Positions 1-5,474 of a stretch of DNA of 8,308 bases are shown piece by piece (position 1 is the stretch's first letter; each line of letters opens with the position of its first letter). The notes under the pieces are model-generated. The model did not search any database, was not told the DNA's origin, and saw only the letters and a list, made by a program, of their open reading frames with translations. The position numbers were made by a program, and so were the translations under genes. The stretch is taken from assembly GCA_035544515.1 (NCBI GenBank), contig DATKEG010000133.1, positions 1 through 8,308 on the forward strand, written 5' to 3'. This stretch comes from DATKEG01 sp035544515. GTDB lineage: Bacteria > Acidobacteriota > Vicinamibacteria > Fen-336.

Positions 1-124
1 CCTCATCGCCCTCTCCGGCTACGGCCAGGCCAGCGATCGGCAGAACACGCGGGACGCGGGATTCCGCGCGCACCTGGTCAAGCCCGTGGACCTCGAGGCG
101 CTGGCCGCCCTGCTCGCCACCTGA
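1..124 (+). CDS. Response-regulator receiver domain, C-terminal fragment
   Basis: Only the last 40 residues are in the window, read in frame from base 2 to the TGA at 122-124. They show the end of a CheY-like receiver fold: a beta-4 strand ending in the phosphorylation-relay Ser (LIALSGYG), an alpha-4 helix (AGF at its end), then the beta-5 lysine in HLVKPV, followed by a final amphipathic helix LEALAALL. The KP pair after the strand is the hallmark of the conserved receiver Lys. Because the gene stops right after the receiver, the protein is either a single-domain regulator or, as with many soil bacteria, a hybrid sensor kinase or CheB/CheR-type fusion with the receiver at its C-terminus; the window cannot decide. 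The phospho-acceptor Asp lies upstream of the edge. The fold assignment is firm and the identity of the full protein is unknown. Confidence 0.85.
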   Translation, partial: LIALSGYGQASDRQNTRDAGFRAHLVKPVDLEALAALLAT

Positions 125-159
125 GACCGCCGCCCGCGCCCGCGGCGAGAGCACGGAAA

Positions 160-196
160 CCCGCGGAGGAGCGGCCGGCCGGCCGCCCTCCGCGGG
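160..196. terminator. Strong GC hairpin between convergent genes
   Basis: Arms CCCGCGGAGG (160-169) and CCTCCGCGGG (187-196) are perfectly complementary. The interior, GCGGCC-GGCC-GGCCGC (171-186), is itself a perfect palindrome, so the stem continues with one bulged A at 170. It sits between the end of the receiver gene (+) and the end of the YceI gene (-), where a bidirectional terminator is expected. No long T tract follows on either strand (TTT only on the minus side), so classical intrinsic termination is unproven. Confidence 0.5.
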
Positions 197-218
197 CCCG
201 TGGGCCGTGTGTACGCGC

Positions 219-851
219 CTACCGGGTGGCGGGAGTCGCGGGTGGCGGCGGCTTCGGCGGGTTCGCCTCGACGTTCACGCTGATGAAGACCTCGTCGCCG
301 AGCACCGCGCCGCCCGTGTCGAGCACGCGGTTCCAGACGATCCCGTAGTCCTTCCGGTCCAGGGTGAAGTCCGCGGAGAAGCCGGCCTTCTCGCCGGGCC
401 CGCTGCCCATGAAGCCGAGGAAGGTCACGGGCACGGTGATCTCCCTGGTCACGCCGTGGAGGGTGAAGGTGCCGGTCACGTCGTAACGGTCCTGGCCGCG
501 GGGCACGATCTGCGAGCTGCGGAACGTGATCTCGGGATGCTTCTCCACGTCGAAGAAGTCGGCCGAGCGCAGGTGCTTGTCGCGCCCGGCATGCGCCGTG
601 TCGAGGCTGGCGGCGTTGATCTTCAGCTCGACGCTCGAAGCGGCGGGGTTGGCGCGGTCCACCAGGATGGTCCCGCCGAAGTCGTTGAAGCGCCCGCGGA
701 CCTTGGTCACGAAGTGCCGCACCTGGAAGGCGGCCTCCGAGTGCGGCGTGTCGACGACGAACGTCTCCGCCGCCGTCGCCGGCCCGGGGAGGGTGAAGAG
801 CGCGGCCGCCATGGCCAGCGCAGCCGCTCGCGGCCGCTGGAAATTCAACAT
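219..851 (-). CDS. YceI family periplasmic protein
   Basis: A 210-residue exported lipocalin-like protein of the YceI family, whose members bind long isoprenoid or amphiphilic chains; the ligand here is not known. Residues 1-28 are a Sec signal peptide: a basic N-terminus, a hydrophobic AAALAMAAALFTLPG run and a likely cut after ATA-A. Family landmarks follow in order: DTPHSEAAFQVRH (34-46), RGRFNDFGG (52-60), LRSADFFDVEKHPEITF (94-110), GTFTLHGVTREITVPV (127-142), DRKDYGIVWN (165-174) and LGDEVFISVNVEA (184-196). A proline-rich tail, KPPPPATPATR, is added at the end. The ATG at 849-851 has a good AGGAG six bases upstream. The gene lies 51 bases behind the MarR-type gene on the same strand, so the two are probably co-transcribed and YceI is a plausible target of that regulator. 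The family call is secure and the role is inferred. Confidence 0.93.
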   Translation of the reverse strand: MLNFQRPRAAALAMAAALFTLPGPATAAETFVVDTPHSEAAFQVRHFVTKVRGRFNDFGGTILVDRANPAASSVELKINAASLDTAHAGRDKHLRSADFFDVEKHPEITFRSSQIVPRGQDRYDVTGTFTLHGVTREITVPVTFLGFMGSGPGEKAGFSADFTLDRKDYGIVWNRVLDTGGAVLGDEVFISVNVEANPPKPPPPATPATR

Positions 852-857
852 TCGTGT

Positions 858-862
858 CTCCT
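858..862 (-). promoter_or_regulatory. Ribosome binding site of the YceI gene
   Basis: AGGAG on the minus strand lies six bases from the ATG at 849-851 and decides the start. It is the end of an uninterrupted purine run on that strand covering 857-881, which is striking in such GC-rich DNA. The run may keep the ribosome entry site unstructured. Confidence 0.7.
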
Positions 863-902
863 CTTTCTTCTTTCTCTTCTCAGACCGTCTGGGAATCCAT
901 CT

Positions 903-1442
903 TCACTTCGGCGTCGTGGTCACGGATGAAGCCGTCTTCGCCCGCACCCGGTCGAGCAGGCCGATGAGCGTGTCGACCTGGCCGCCATCCAGCATGCCGA
1001 GGGCCTGCCGGTCGGCCCGGTCGATGGGACCGTCGAGGTCGCCGAGCAGGCGCAGCGCGGCCGGCGTCGCGAAGCACAGCATCTGCCGGCGGTCGTGGGG
1101 GCAGCGCTTGCGCCGCACGAGGCCGCGGGCCTCCAGGCGGTCCAGGAGTCGCGTCACGCCGGGCGCGTGCTCGATCATCCGTTCGGCGACGTCGAGCGTG
1201 GGCAGCCCCTCTTCGCCCGCGCCACGCAGGATCCGCAGCACGTTGTATTGCTGCAGGGTGATCCCGTGCCCCTCGACCACGCGCGTCAGCGACCGCCGGA
1301 GCAGCTCGACCGTCCGGAAGAGGGCCACCACGCCCTCCTGCGCGCGCGAGGTGAACGGCCGGCGCGGCCGGATCTCGTGTGGCACGGCGCTCGCGGGCTG
1401 GGTCACGAACGTGAAGGTAGGCAGGAATGCTTGATACGTCAA
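903..1442 (-). CDS. MarR family transcriptional regulator
   Basis: A winged-helix repressor-type regulator of the MarR family. In the 179-residue reading, a dimerisation helix (about 35-58) is followed by the winged helix: helix ITLQQYNVLRIL (61-72), LDVAERMI (83-90), recognition helix APGVTRLLDRLEARGLVRR (93-111), and a wing containing the family's D-x-R element (HDRRQ, 116-120). C-terminal dimer helices end at about 168. Two cysteines, C114 and C123, lie in or next to the wing. The longest frame starts with TTG at 1440-1442, which has no Shine-Dalgarno and lies inside a palindromic operator-like site. GTG at 1404-1406 (167 residues) is the more likely start, because a TTGACG-17-TACCTT promoter ends seven bases before it. 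The gene is co-directional with and 51 bases ahead of the YceI gene, and divergent from the PBP gene. MarR proteins usually repress themselves and a neighbour in response to a small ligand or oxidant. The ligand is unknown. Confidence 0.9.
   Translation of the reverse strand: MTYQAFLPTFTFVTQPASAVPHEIRPRRPFTSRAQEGVVALFRTVELLRRSLTRVVEGHGITLQQYNVLRILRGAGEEGLPTLDVAERMIEHAPGVTRLLDRLEARGLVRRKRCPHDRRQMLCFATPAALRLLGDLDGPIDRADRQALGMLDGGQVDTLIGLLDRVRAKTASSVTTTPK
1414..1442 (-). promoter_or_regulatory. Probable promoter of the marR-yceI pair
   Basis: On the minus strand, -35 TTGACG (1442-1437, five of six consensus bases), an exact 17-base spacer and -10 TACCTT (1419-1414) are seen. Transcription would begin near 1406-1408, which is the GTG codon at 1406-1404. 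That predicts a leaderless mRNA and explains why no ribosome binding site is found. Confidence 0.45.
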
Positions 1443-1443
1443 G
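1430..1443. promoter_or_regulatory. Palindromic operator candidate for the MarR regulator
   Basis: CTTGA-TACG-TCAAG (plus strand) is a perfect inverted repeat with 5-base arms and a 4-base centre. Its layout resembles known MarR-family sites such as the MexR half-sites GTTGA/TCAAC. It overlaps the -35 box TTGACG of the minus-strand promoter, the position expected for autorepression. It also lies about 90 bases from the PBP start, so it could influence both directions. Confidence 0.55.
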
Positions 1444-1477
1444 TAAAAGGGTGTGAAGGCCGCGCGCGCGCGCCGCG

Positions 1478-3607
1478 GTGGAACCCGGCCGGGGGGCGGC
1501 GCGTCATCCCGTGAAGGGGAGGTTCGCCGCGATGGCCGGGGAAGGGGCTAACCTGAAGCGTCCCATGGGCGGCCTCCTCTCCCGGATCCGGCAGGCGCTC
1601 CCGCGGCCGCTCTCCCCGGCGAACCTGCTGGCGACCCTGCTCGTCTTCGCCAGCGCCTTCGCGTCGCTCGGCGTCCTCTGGTGGTTCGCCCGCCACGGGT
1701 GGGCCATCTACCGGCTCACCCGGGGGGTGGGGGACACCGTCTTCTACAGCGCGGACGGGAAGCCGTGGTTCCCCCTCGACGAGCACCGCCGCGACGTCCC
1801 CCTGGCGGAGATCTCTCCCCACCTGCGCCACGCCGCGGTGGCGGTGGAGGACCACCGCTTCTTGCAGCACGCCGGCATCGACCCCATCGCCTTCGGGCGG
1901 GCCACGTTGGAGAACGTGCGCGAGCGGCGGATCGCCGAGGGCGGCAGCACGCTCACGCAGCAGCTCGCGCGGACGCTGTTCCTCACCAACCGCCGCACCT
2001 GGGGACGCAAGGCCAAGGAGGCCGCGCTCGCGCTCATGCTCGAGCGCGTGCTCACCAAGGACCAGATCCTGGAGCTGTACCTCAACCGCGTCTACCTCAG
2101 CGGCGGCGTGTACGGCGTCGAGGCCATGTCGCGCAACCTCTTCGTCAAGCCGGCGAAGGACCTCACCCTGGCCGAGTCCGCGCTCGTGGTCGGGCTCATC
2201 CAGGCGCCCTCCGCCCTGGCGCCCTGGTGGAACTGGGACGCGGCGCTGCAGCGCAGCCACGTCGTGCTCCTGCGCATGCGGCAGGAGGGTTACATCACGG
2301 CGGCGGAGGAGAAGGCGGCGCGCCGGGCGCGGTTCCGCATCACGTCGAAGCCGCGCCTGGCCGACAACCGGTCCGGCTACGCGAAGGAGTACCTGCGCCA
2401 GCTCTTCCGCGACCGCGTGGGGCGCGACAACCCTCCGGAGTGGAAGGTGCGCACCACGTTCTCCCCCGCGCTGCAGCGCGCGGCGGAGCAGGCGGTGGCG
2501 GACGGCCTGCGCGCGCTGCGCGTGAGCGGGCTGCAGGCCGCGCTGGTCGCGCTCGACGCGGAGACGGGCGACGTCCTGGCCATGGTGGGCGGATCGGACT
2601 ACGGCGCGACGCCGTTCAACCGCGCCGTGCGCGGCCGGCGCCAGCCGGGGTCCGCCTTCAAGCCCTTCGTGTACGCGGCCGCGCTCGACCGCGGGCTCTC
2701 TCCCGTCTCCGTGCTCACCGGCCTCAACGACGTGGCCGCCGGCGGCGAGCAGGAGTGGACGCCGCGCAACGAGGGGGAGGACGGGCCGGCCACGCAGACG
2801 CTGCGCGAGGCCCTGCTCGAGTCGAACAACCAGGCCGCGGCCGCCCTGCAGCAGCGCATCGGCTCCGGCCGCGTGCTCGAGGTCGCGTCCGCGGCGGGCC
2901 TGCGCGGCCTGCCCGACGTGCCGTCGCTGGCCCTGGGCACGGGGCTGGTCAGCCCGCTCGACCTCACGGCCGCCTACGCCGTGTTCCCGTCGGGCGGCTA
3001 CGCGGTCGAGCCGCGCGGCCTCGTGCGCGCGACGGACCGCGACGGCGACCTGGCCTTCGAGGTGCCCCCGGAGCGTAAACGGGTGCTCTCCCCGGAGGCC
3101 GCCTTCCAGACCCTCAGCATGCTGCGGGACGTGATCGACCTCGGCACGGCGTCCACGGCGCGCTCGATGGGCCTGCGCATCCCGGCCGCCGGCAAGACCG
3201 GGACCACGGACGACTTCAAGGACGCGTGGTTCGTGGGCTTCTCGTCCTCGCTGGTGGCGGGGGTTTGGGTGGGGTTCGACCAGCCCCGGCCGATCGGGCG
3301 GAAGGCGTACGGCGCGCGCGTCGCGCTGCCCATCTGGGTCGAGTTCATGCGCCGGGCCTCCCGTGTCGTGCGCGCGAGCGAGTTCGAGCCGCCGCCCGGC
3401 CTGCGCGAGCGGGAGCTGTGCCGCCTCTCCTACCTGCGCCCCCTGGAGGGATGCCCGACCTACGTGGAATACTTCAAGGAGGACGACGCCGTGCCGCGGC
3501 GGATGTGCACCCTCCACCAGGGAAGCCTGAAGGAGGAAGCCCGGCGCGCCGTCGGCGAGGTCCTGGGCGCGCTGGGCCGGCGCCTGCGCCGCATTCTCGA
3601 GCGCTGA
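1478..3607 (+). CDS. Class A penicillin-binding protein (glycosyltransferase-transpeptidase)
   Basis: A bifunctional peptidoglycan synthase anchored in the inner membrane with both catalytic domains in the periplasm (PBP1A/1B group, mrcA/ponA-like). The open frame from GTG 1478 gives 709 residues. ATG 1532 (691 residues) is the better start, with AAGGGGAGG nine bases upstream. In 709-numbering: one membrane helix at 48-70; GT51 domain at about 85-285 with the catalytic Glu in EDHRF (E124), GGSTLTQQLAR (155-165) and the LERVLTKDQILELYLNRVYLG-like block (188-209). The transpeptidase domain has the nucleophile Ser in SAFK (392-395), SNN (449-451) and KTGTT (573-577), so it looks fully active. 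The C-terminus carries three Cys (648, 659, 677) with a YVEYF element between the second and third, an extension common in delta-proteobacterial and acidobacterial PBPs. The 56-residue gene follows after 11 bases. Confidence 0.95.
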   Translation: MEPGRGAARHPVKGRFAAMAGEGANLKRPMGGLLSRIRQALPRPLSPANLLATLLVFASAFASLGVLWWFARHGWAIYRLTRGVGDTVFYSADGKPWFPLDEHRRDVPLAEISPHLRHAAVAVEDHRFLQHAGIDPIAFGRATLENVRERRIAEGGSTLTQQLARTLFLTNRRTWGRKAKEAALALMLERVLTKDQILELYLNRVYLSGGVYGVEAMSRNLFVKPAKDLTLAESALVVGLIQAPSALAPWWNWDAALQRSHVVLLRMRQEGYITAAEEKAARRARFRITSKPRLADNRSGYAKEYLRQLFRDRVGRDNPPEWKVRTTFSPALQRAAEQAVADGLRALRVSGLQAALVALDAETGDVLAMVGGSDYGATPFNRAVRGRRQPGSAFKPFVYAAALDRGLSPVSVLTGLNDVAAGGEQEWTPRNEGEDGPATQTLREALLESNNQAAAALQQRIGSGRVLEVASAAGLRGLPDVPSLALGTGLVSPLDLTAAYAVFPSGGYAVEPRGLVRATDRDGDLAFEVPPERKRVLSPEAAFQTLSMLRDVIDLGTASTARSMGLRIPAAGKTGTTDDFKDAWFVGFSSSLVAGVWVGFDQPRPIGRKAYGARVALPIWVEFMRRASRVVRASEFEPPPGLRERELCRLSYLRPLEGCPTYVEYFKEDDAVPRRMCTLHQGSLKEEARRAVGEVLGALGRRLRRILER
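1514..1522 (+). promoter_or_regulatory. Ribosome binding site favouring the PBP start at 1532
   Basis: AAGGGGAGG ends nine bases before ATG 1532-1534. The in-frame GTG at 1478 and the ATG at 1565 have no comparable site at proper spacing, and the residues encoded before 1532 are not conserved-looking. This supports a 691-residue protein. Confidence 0.6.
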
Positions 3608-3618
3608 GAGGGGCATCC

Positions 3619-3789
3619 ATGAAGATCGAAACGGACGGCGACGTGGTGCGCGTCGAGCTGCGCGGCCCCGAGCTGCGCCTGTTGCGCCGGGCGCTCGAGC
3701 GCGCCTCGTTCATCGACACCCCGATGAGCGAGCAGGCGGAGATCGCGGCCTTCTGCGCGCGCGCCCTGGAGACGCTGCCGAAGGGCTGA
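3619..3789 (+). CDS. Small protein of unknown function (56 aa) behind the PBP gene
   Basis: This 56-residue reading frame opens at ATG 3619-3621 with AGAGGGG about five bases upstream and ends at TGA 3787-3789. The start is 11 bases after the PBP stop, so the two are almost certainly on one transcript. The protein begins with a short beta-hairpin-like stretch (KIETDGDVVRVELRG, 2-16), continues with a charged amphipathic helix (PELRLLRRALERASF, 17-31), and ends with a second helix (EQAEIAAFCARALETL, 38-53) containing one Cys. It has no signal peptide or membrane segment, so it is cytosolic. Third codon positions are almost all G or C as in neighbouring genes, supporting real coding. I do not recognise the family. 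A role linked to the synthase is suggested only by position. Confidence 0.7.
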   Translation: MKIETDGDVVRVELRGPELRLLRRALERASFIDTPMSEQAEIAAFCARALETLPKG

Positions 3790-3834
3790 CGATCCCGCGC
3801 GGCTCCGCCTGGGCTCCGTTGGCCGCCTCGTCAG
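3786..3834 (+). terminator. Nested inverted repeat after the PBP transcription unit
   Basis: CTGACGA (3786-3792, overlapping the stop codon) pairs with TCGTCAG (3828-3834). Inside it GCGGC (3799-3803) pairs with GCCGC (3822-3826). It is placed where the transcript should end, but no T tract follows. It is a possible Rho-type or 3'-protective structure. Confidence 0.3.
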
Positions 3835-4021
3835 ATGCCGCGTCGCGGCAGCCGCGGTCGACGACTCGGTCCAGACCGAGTAGTCACCGCGCTTCGCGCG
3901 ACCAGAAGGGATGAAACGGGGCGGAGGGCCCCAACAGGACAGTGGCCTCCGGGCCGGCTCGAGCCTCGTGCGGTTGCCGTATTCGGGGAGGTGATGCCCG
4001 ATCCATTCCGAATGCCGGCAA
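3790..4021. other. Gene-poor region upstream of the HNH gene
   Basis: No convincing gene is seen here. From about 3975 to 4135 (extending into the start of the HNH frame) the DNA is distinctly less GC-rich than the rest of the window, as expected of a regulatory or transferred segment. Contents seen: the first copy of the double-hairpin repeat (3864-3910), an inverted repeat ATTCGG/CCGAAT (3981-3986 / 4008-4013), and a GGGGAGG tract (3985-3991) placed only two bases before an ATG. Further along, inside the nominal HNH frame, lie ATTCT-TATC-AGAAT (4055-4068) and a TATGAT box (4109-4114). Confidence 0.6.
3864..3910 (+). repeat. Double-hairpin repeat, copy A (upstream of HNH gene)
   Basis: Hairpin 1 is ACTCGGTC-CA-GACCGAGT (3864-3881), and an outer GAC/GTC pairing (3860-3862 with 3883-3885) can extend it. 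Hairpin 2 is CGCGC-TTC-GCGCG (3888-3900), immediately followed by ACCAGAAGGG. A second copy with the same order, spacing and trailing ACCAGA lies at 5192-5238. Changes between copies fall mainly in loops and linkers, while the stems are kept. Confidence 0.75.
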
Positions 4022-5290
4022 ATGTGGCCTGCGCTGGTTCGAAGCACCGTTCGTATTCTTATCAGAATCATTCCTCCCGACCGGACCTCTTCTGGCACGC
4101 CGAGACCCTATGATCCGGTTATTAAAGTAGCAACACCGCCTCTGCTCTCGGACGGCGAGCTGGTGGCCGAAGTCAAGCGTCTCGTCCGCTGTGAACGCCA
4201 CGCTATCGCACGCCTCGTCGTCCACCTGGCCGACATGGACGGCCGCGAACTCCATCTCGCCGCCAGCTTCCCGTCGCTCTACGCGTACTGCGTCGGCGAG
4301 CTCGCCCTCTCCGACTACGAAGCGTTCAGCCGCATCGAGGCCGCGCGCGCCGGCAAGGCGTTCCCCCGGATCTTTTCCCTGCTCGCGGAGGGAGCGCTCA
4401 GCCTGACGACCGTCCAGCTTCTGGCCCGGAAGCTGACCGCCGAGAATCATGACGCCCTCCTCTCCGCGGCCGCGGGCCGAAGCAAGCGGGGGGTGCAGGA
4501 GCTGCTCGCCCAGTGGGTCCCGAGGCCAGACGTGCCGGAGTCGATCCGCCGGCTCCCGAGCCGGGAAGCGACGCCGGCACCGGCGTTGGCGCTACCCGCA
4601 GACGGTTCGAACACTGCAGGTACGCCACGGACGGGCGCAGGCGCCGGCCCGAGCGCGCCGCTGGCGATCGAGGCTTTGCCGGCGCCGCCTACGGCGGCTC
4701 CGGCACCCAGCTCCCGGCCCGTCGCGACGCCACTGGCGCCCGACCGCTACCAGGTGACCTTCACCGCGAGCGCCGAGTCGTGCGCGCTGCTCCGACAGGC
4801 GAAGGACCGGCTCTCTCACGCCGTCCCCGACGGCAGCACGGACCGGGTGGTGAACCGGGCGCTCAAGGCGCTCCTCGTGCAGCTCGACCGCACGCAGCAC
4901 GCTGCGGCCGACCGGCCCCGGCAGCCTCGGGGCACGGCGCCACGCTCGCGCACGATCCCCGCCCACGTCCGGCGCGCGGTGTGGCGGCGCGATGGTGGCC
5001 AATGCGCTTTCGAGGCCCGGTCAGGGCGGCGGTGTGGGGAGCGACGGTTCCTCGAGTACCACCATCTCGATCCGCACGTGCTCGGCGGCGAGGCCACGGT
5101 CGAGCGCGTGGAGCTGCGCTGTCGCAGCCACAACAACTACGAGGCCAGGCTGTGGGGCCTGGGCCGGCGGGATGACCATCGGCAGGAGCCGGCTCGGTCC
5201 GGACCGAGTGACCGCCCGCGCCTGGCGCGACCAGAGGAAACGGGACGGGGACCGAATCGCGACCGCGCGCCGGCTCCAGGGGCGGGTTGA
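4022..5290 (+). CDS. HNH endonuclease family protein
   Basis: Nuclease-type protein with the layout of DUF222/13E12-like HNH proteins: a helical N-terminal domain, a disordered linker and a C-terminal HNH. In 422-numbering, the N-terminal domain runs from LLSDGELVAEV (41-51) through SRIEAARAGKAFPRIFSLL and LSLTTVQLLARKLT to about 170. An Ala/Pro-rich linker covers 180-240. A second helical segment (DRYQVTFTAS, 241-250, then a basic stretch) leads to the HNH fold: RRDGGQCAF (322-330), C338, EYHHLDPHVLGG (345-356) and ELRCRSHNNYEA (364-375). The two Cys and His/Asn residues are the expected metal and catalytic set, so it looks intact. ATG 4022 is the only canonical in-frame start before the conserved part, but it has no ribosome site, and its first 34 codons are AT-rich and unlike the family. 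Translation may really begin near 4121. Residues from about 391 on are read from repeat copy B. The biological target is unknown; a mobile-element role is inferred. Confidence 0.85.
   Translation: MWPALVRSTVRILIRIIPPDRTSSGTPRPYDPVIKVATPPLLSDGELVAEVKRLVRCERHAIARLVVHLADMDGRELHLAASFPSLYAYCVGELALSDYEAFSRIEAARAGKAFPRIFSLLAEGALSLTTVQLLARKLTAENHDALLSAAAGRSKRGVQELLAQWVPRPDVPESIRRLPSREATPAPALALPADGSNTAGTPRTGAGAGPSAPLAIEALPAPPTAAPAPSSRPVATPLAPDRYQVTFTASAESCALLRQAKDRLSHAVPDGSTDRVVNRALKALLVQLDRTQHAAADRPRQPRGTAPRSRTIPAHVRRAVWRRDGGQCAFEARSGRRCGERRFLEYHHLDPHVLGGEATVERVELRCRSHNNYEARLWGLGRRDDHRQEPARSGPSDRPRLARPEETGRGPNRDRAPAPGAG
4055..4068. promoter_or_regulatory. Palindrome in the HNH leader
   Basis: ATTCT-TATC-AGAAT is a perfect 5+4+5 inverted repeat in the AT-richer leader, 41 bases before the TATGAT box. 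Its geometry suits a dimeric regulator. No regulator is encoded next to it, so the binding partner is unknown. Confidence 0.35.
4109..4114 (+). promoter_or_regulatory. -10-like box before the HNH conserved coding region
   Basis: TATGAT (five of six consensus) lies six bases before the in-frame ATT at 4121-4123. No good -35 box is seen at 16-18 bases spacing. It fits a leaderless start for the HNH gene, but the evidence is one hexamer. Confidence 0.3.
5192..5238 (+). repeat. Double-hairpin repeat, copy B (3' end of HNH gene)
   Basis: Hairpin 1 is the perfect 16-base palindrome CTCGGTCCGGACCGAG (5193-5208). Hairpin 2 is CGCGC-CTG-GCGCG (5217-5229), followed by ACCAGAGG. It has the same orientation as copy A, with hairpin 1 starting 1328 bases further on. 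It overlaps the C-terminal codons of the HNH frame downstream of the nuclease motif, so that tail is probably repeat-derived and not conserved protein. Confidence 0.75.
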
Positions 5291-5296
5291 CAGTGG

Positions 5297-5359
5297 TGGT
5301 TCGGCGCGGTGAACCAGTCTGTCCGGCGACCGTCAGGCGCGCGTCAGTCGTGCCACGAC
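5297..5359. terminator. Two small hairpins between convergent HNH and RlmN-like genes
   Basis: TGGTTC (5297-5302) pairs with GAACCA (5311-5316) across an 8-base loop, and GTCGTG/CACGAC (5347-5352 / 5354-5359) forms a second tight inverted repeat. They occupy the 184-base gap between the ends of two converging genes, where terminators are expected. Neither has a T tract. Nothing else is recognisable in the gap. Confidence 0.25.
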
Positions 5360-5474
5360 GGGCAGGGCTCCTCCAGCGTGTCCTGCCGCGGAGGAGAGAG
5401 GCGTGCGGCCCGTTCCTCAAGAGTTGCCCAGGAAATTCTCCAAGTACCCGCAGGTCATCCGCGGTGGTCGACGG

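Noticed and set aside
207..929. Plus-strand frame opposite the YceI gene
   Set aside because: It is a shadow of the YceI gene: Gly/Arg/Val-rich without motifs, while the minus strand carries every YceI landmark.
1439..3616. 725-codon open frame on the minus strand opposite the PBP gene
   Set aside because: Its product is Arg/His/Ala-rich low-complexity sequence without any motif, whereas the plus strand encodes an intact PBP with all catalytic motifs. It is an artefact of high third-position GC.
4036..4052. GGTTCGAAGC, resembling a tRNA T-arm
   Set aside because: The flanking bases do not pair into a T stem, and no acceptor, D or anticodon arms are found at proper distances.
3994..4113. 39-residue reading frame starting at ATG 3994 behind GGGGAGG
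   Set aside because: The ribosome-site-like tract is only two bases from the ATG, codon use lacks the host bias, and the product (MPDPFRMPANV...) has no recognisable feature.
3864..5238. Interpreting the two hairpin repeats as a CRISPR array or as ordinary terminators
   Set aside because: There are only two copies more than 1.3 kb apart, with a gene and not spacers between them. No T tracts follow the hairpins, and copy B lies inside an open frame.
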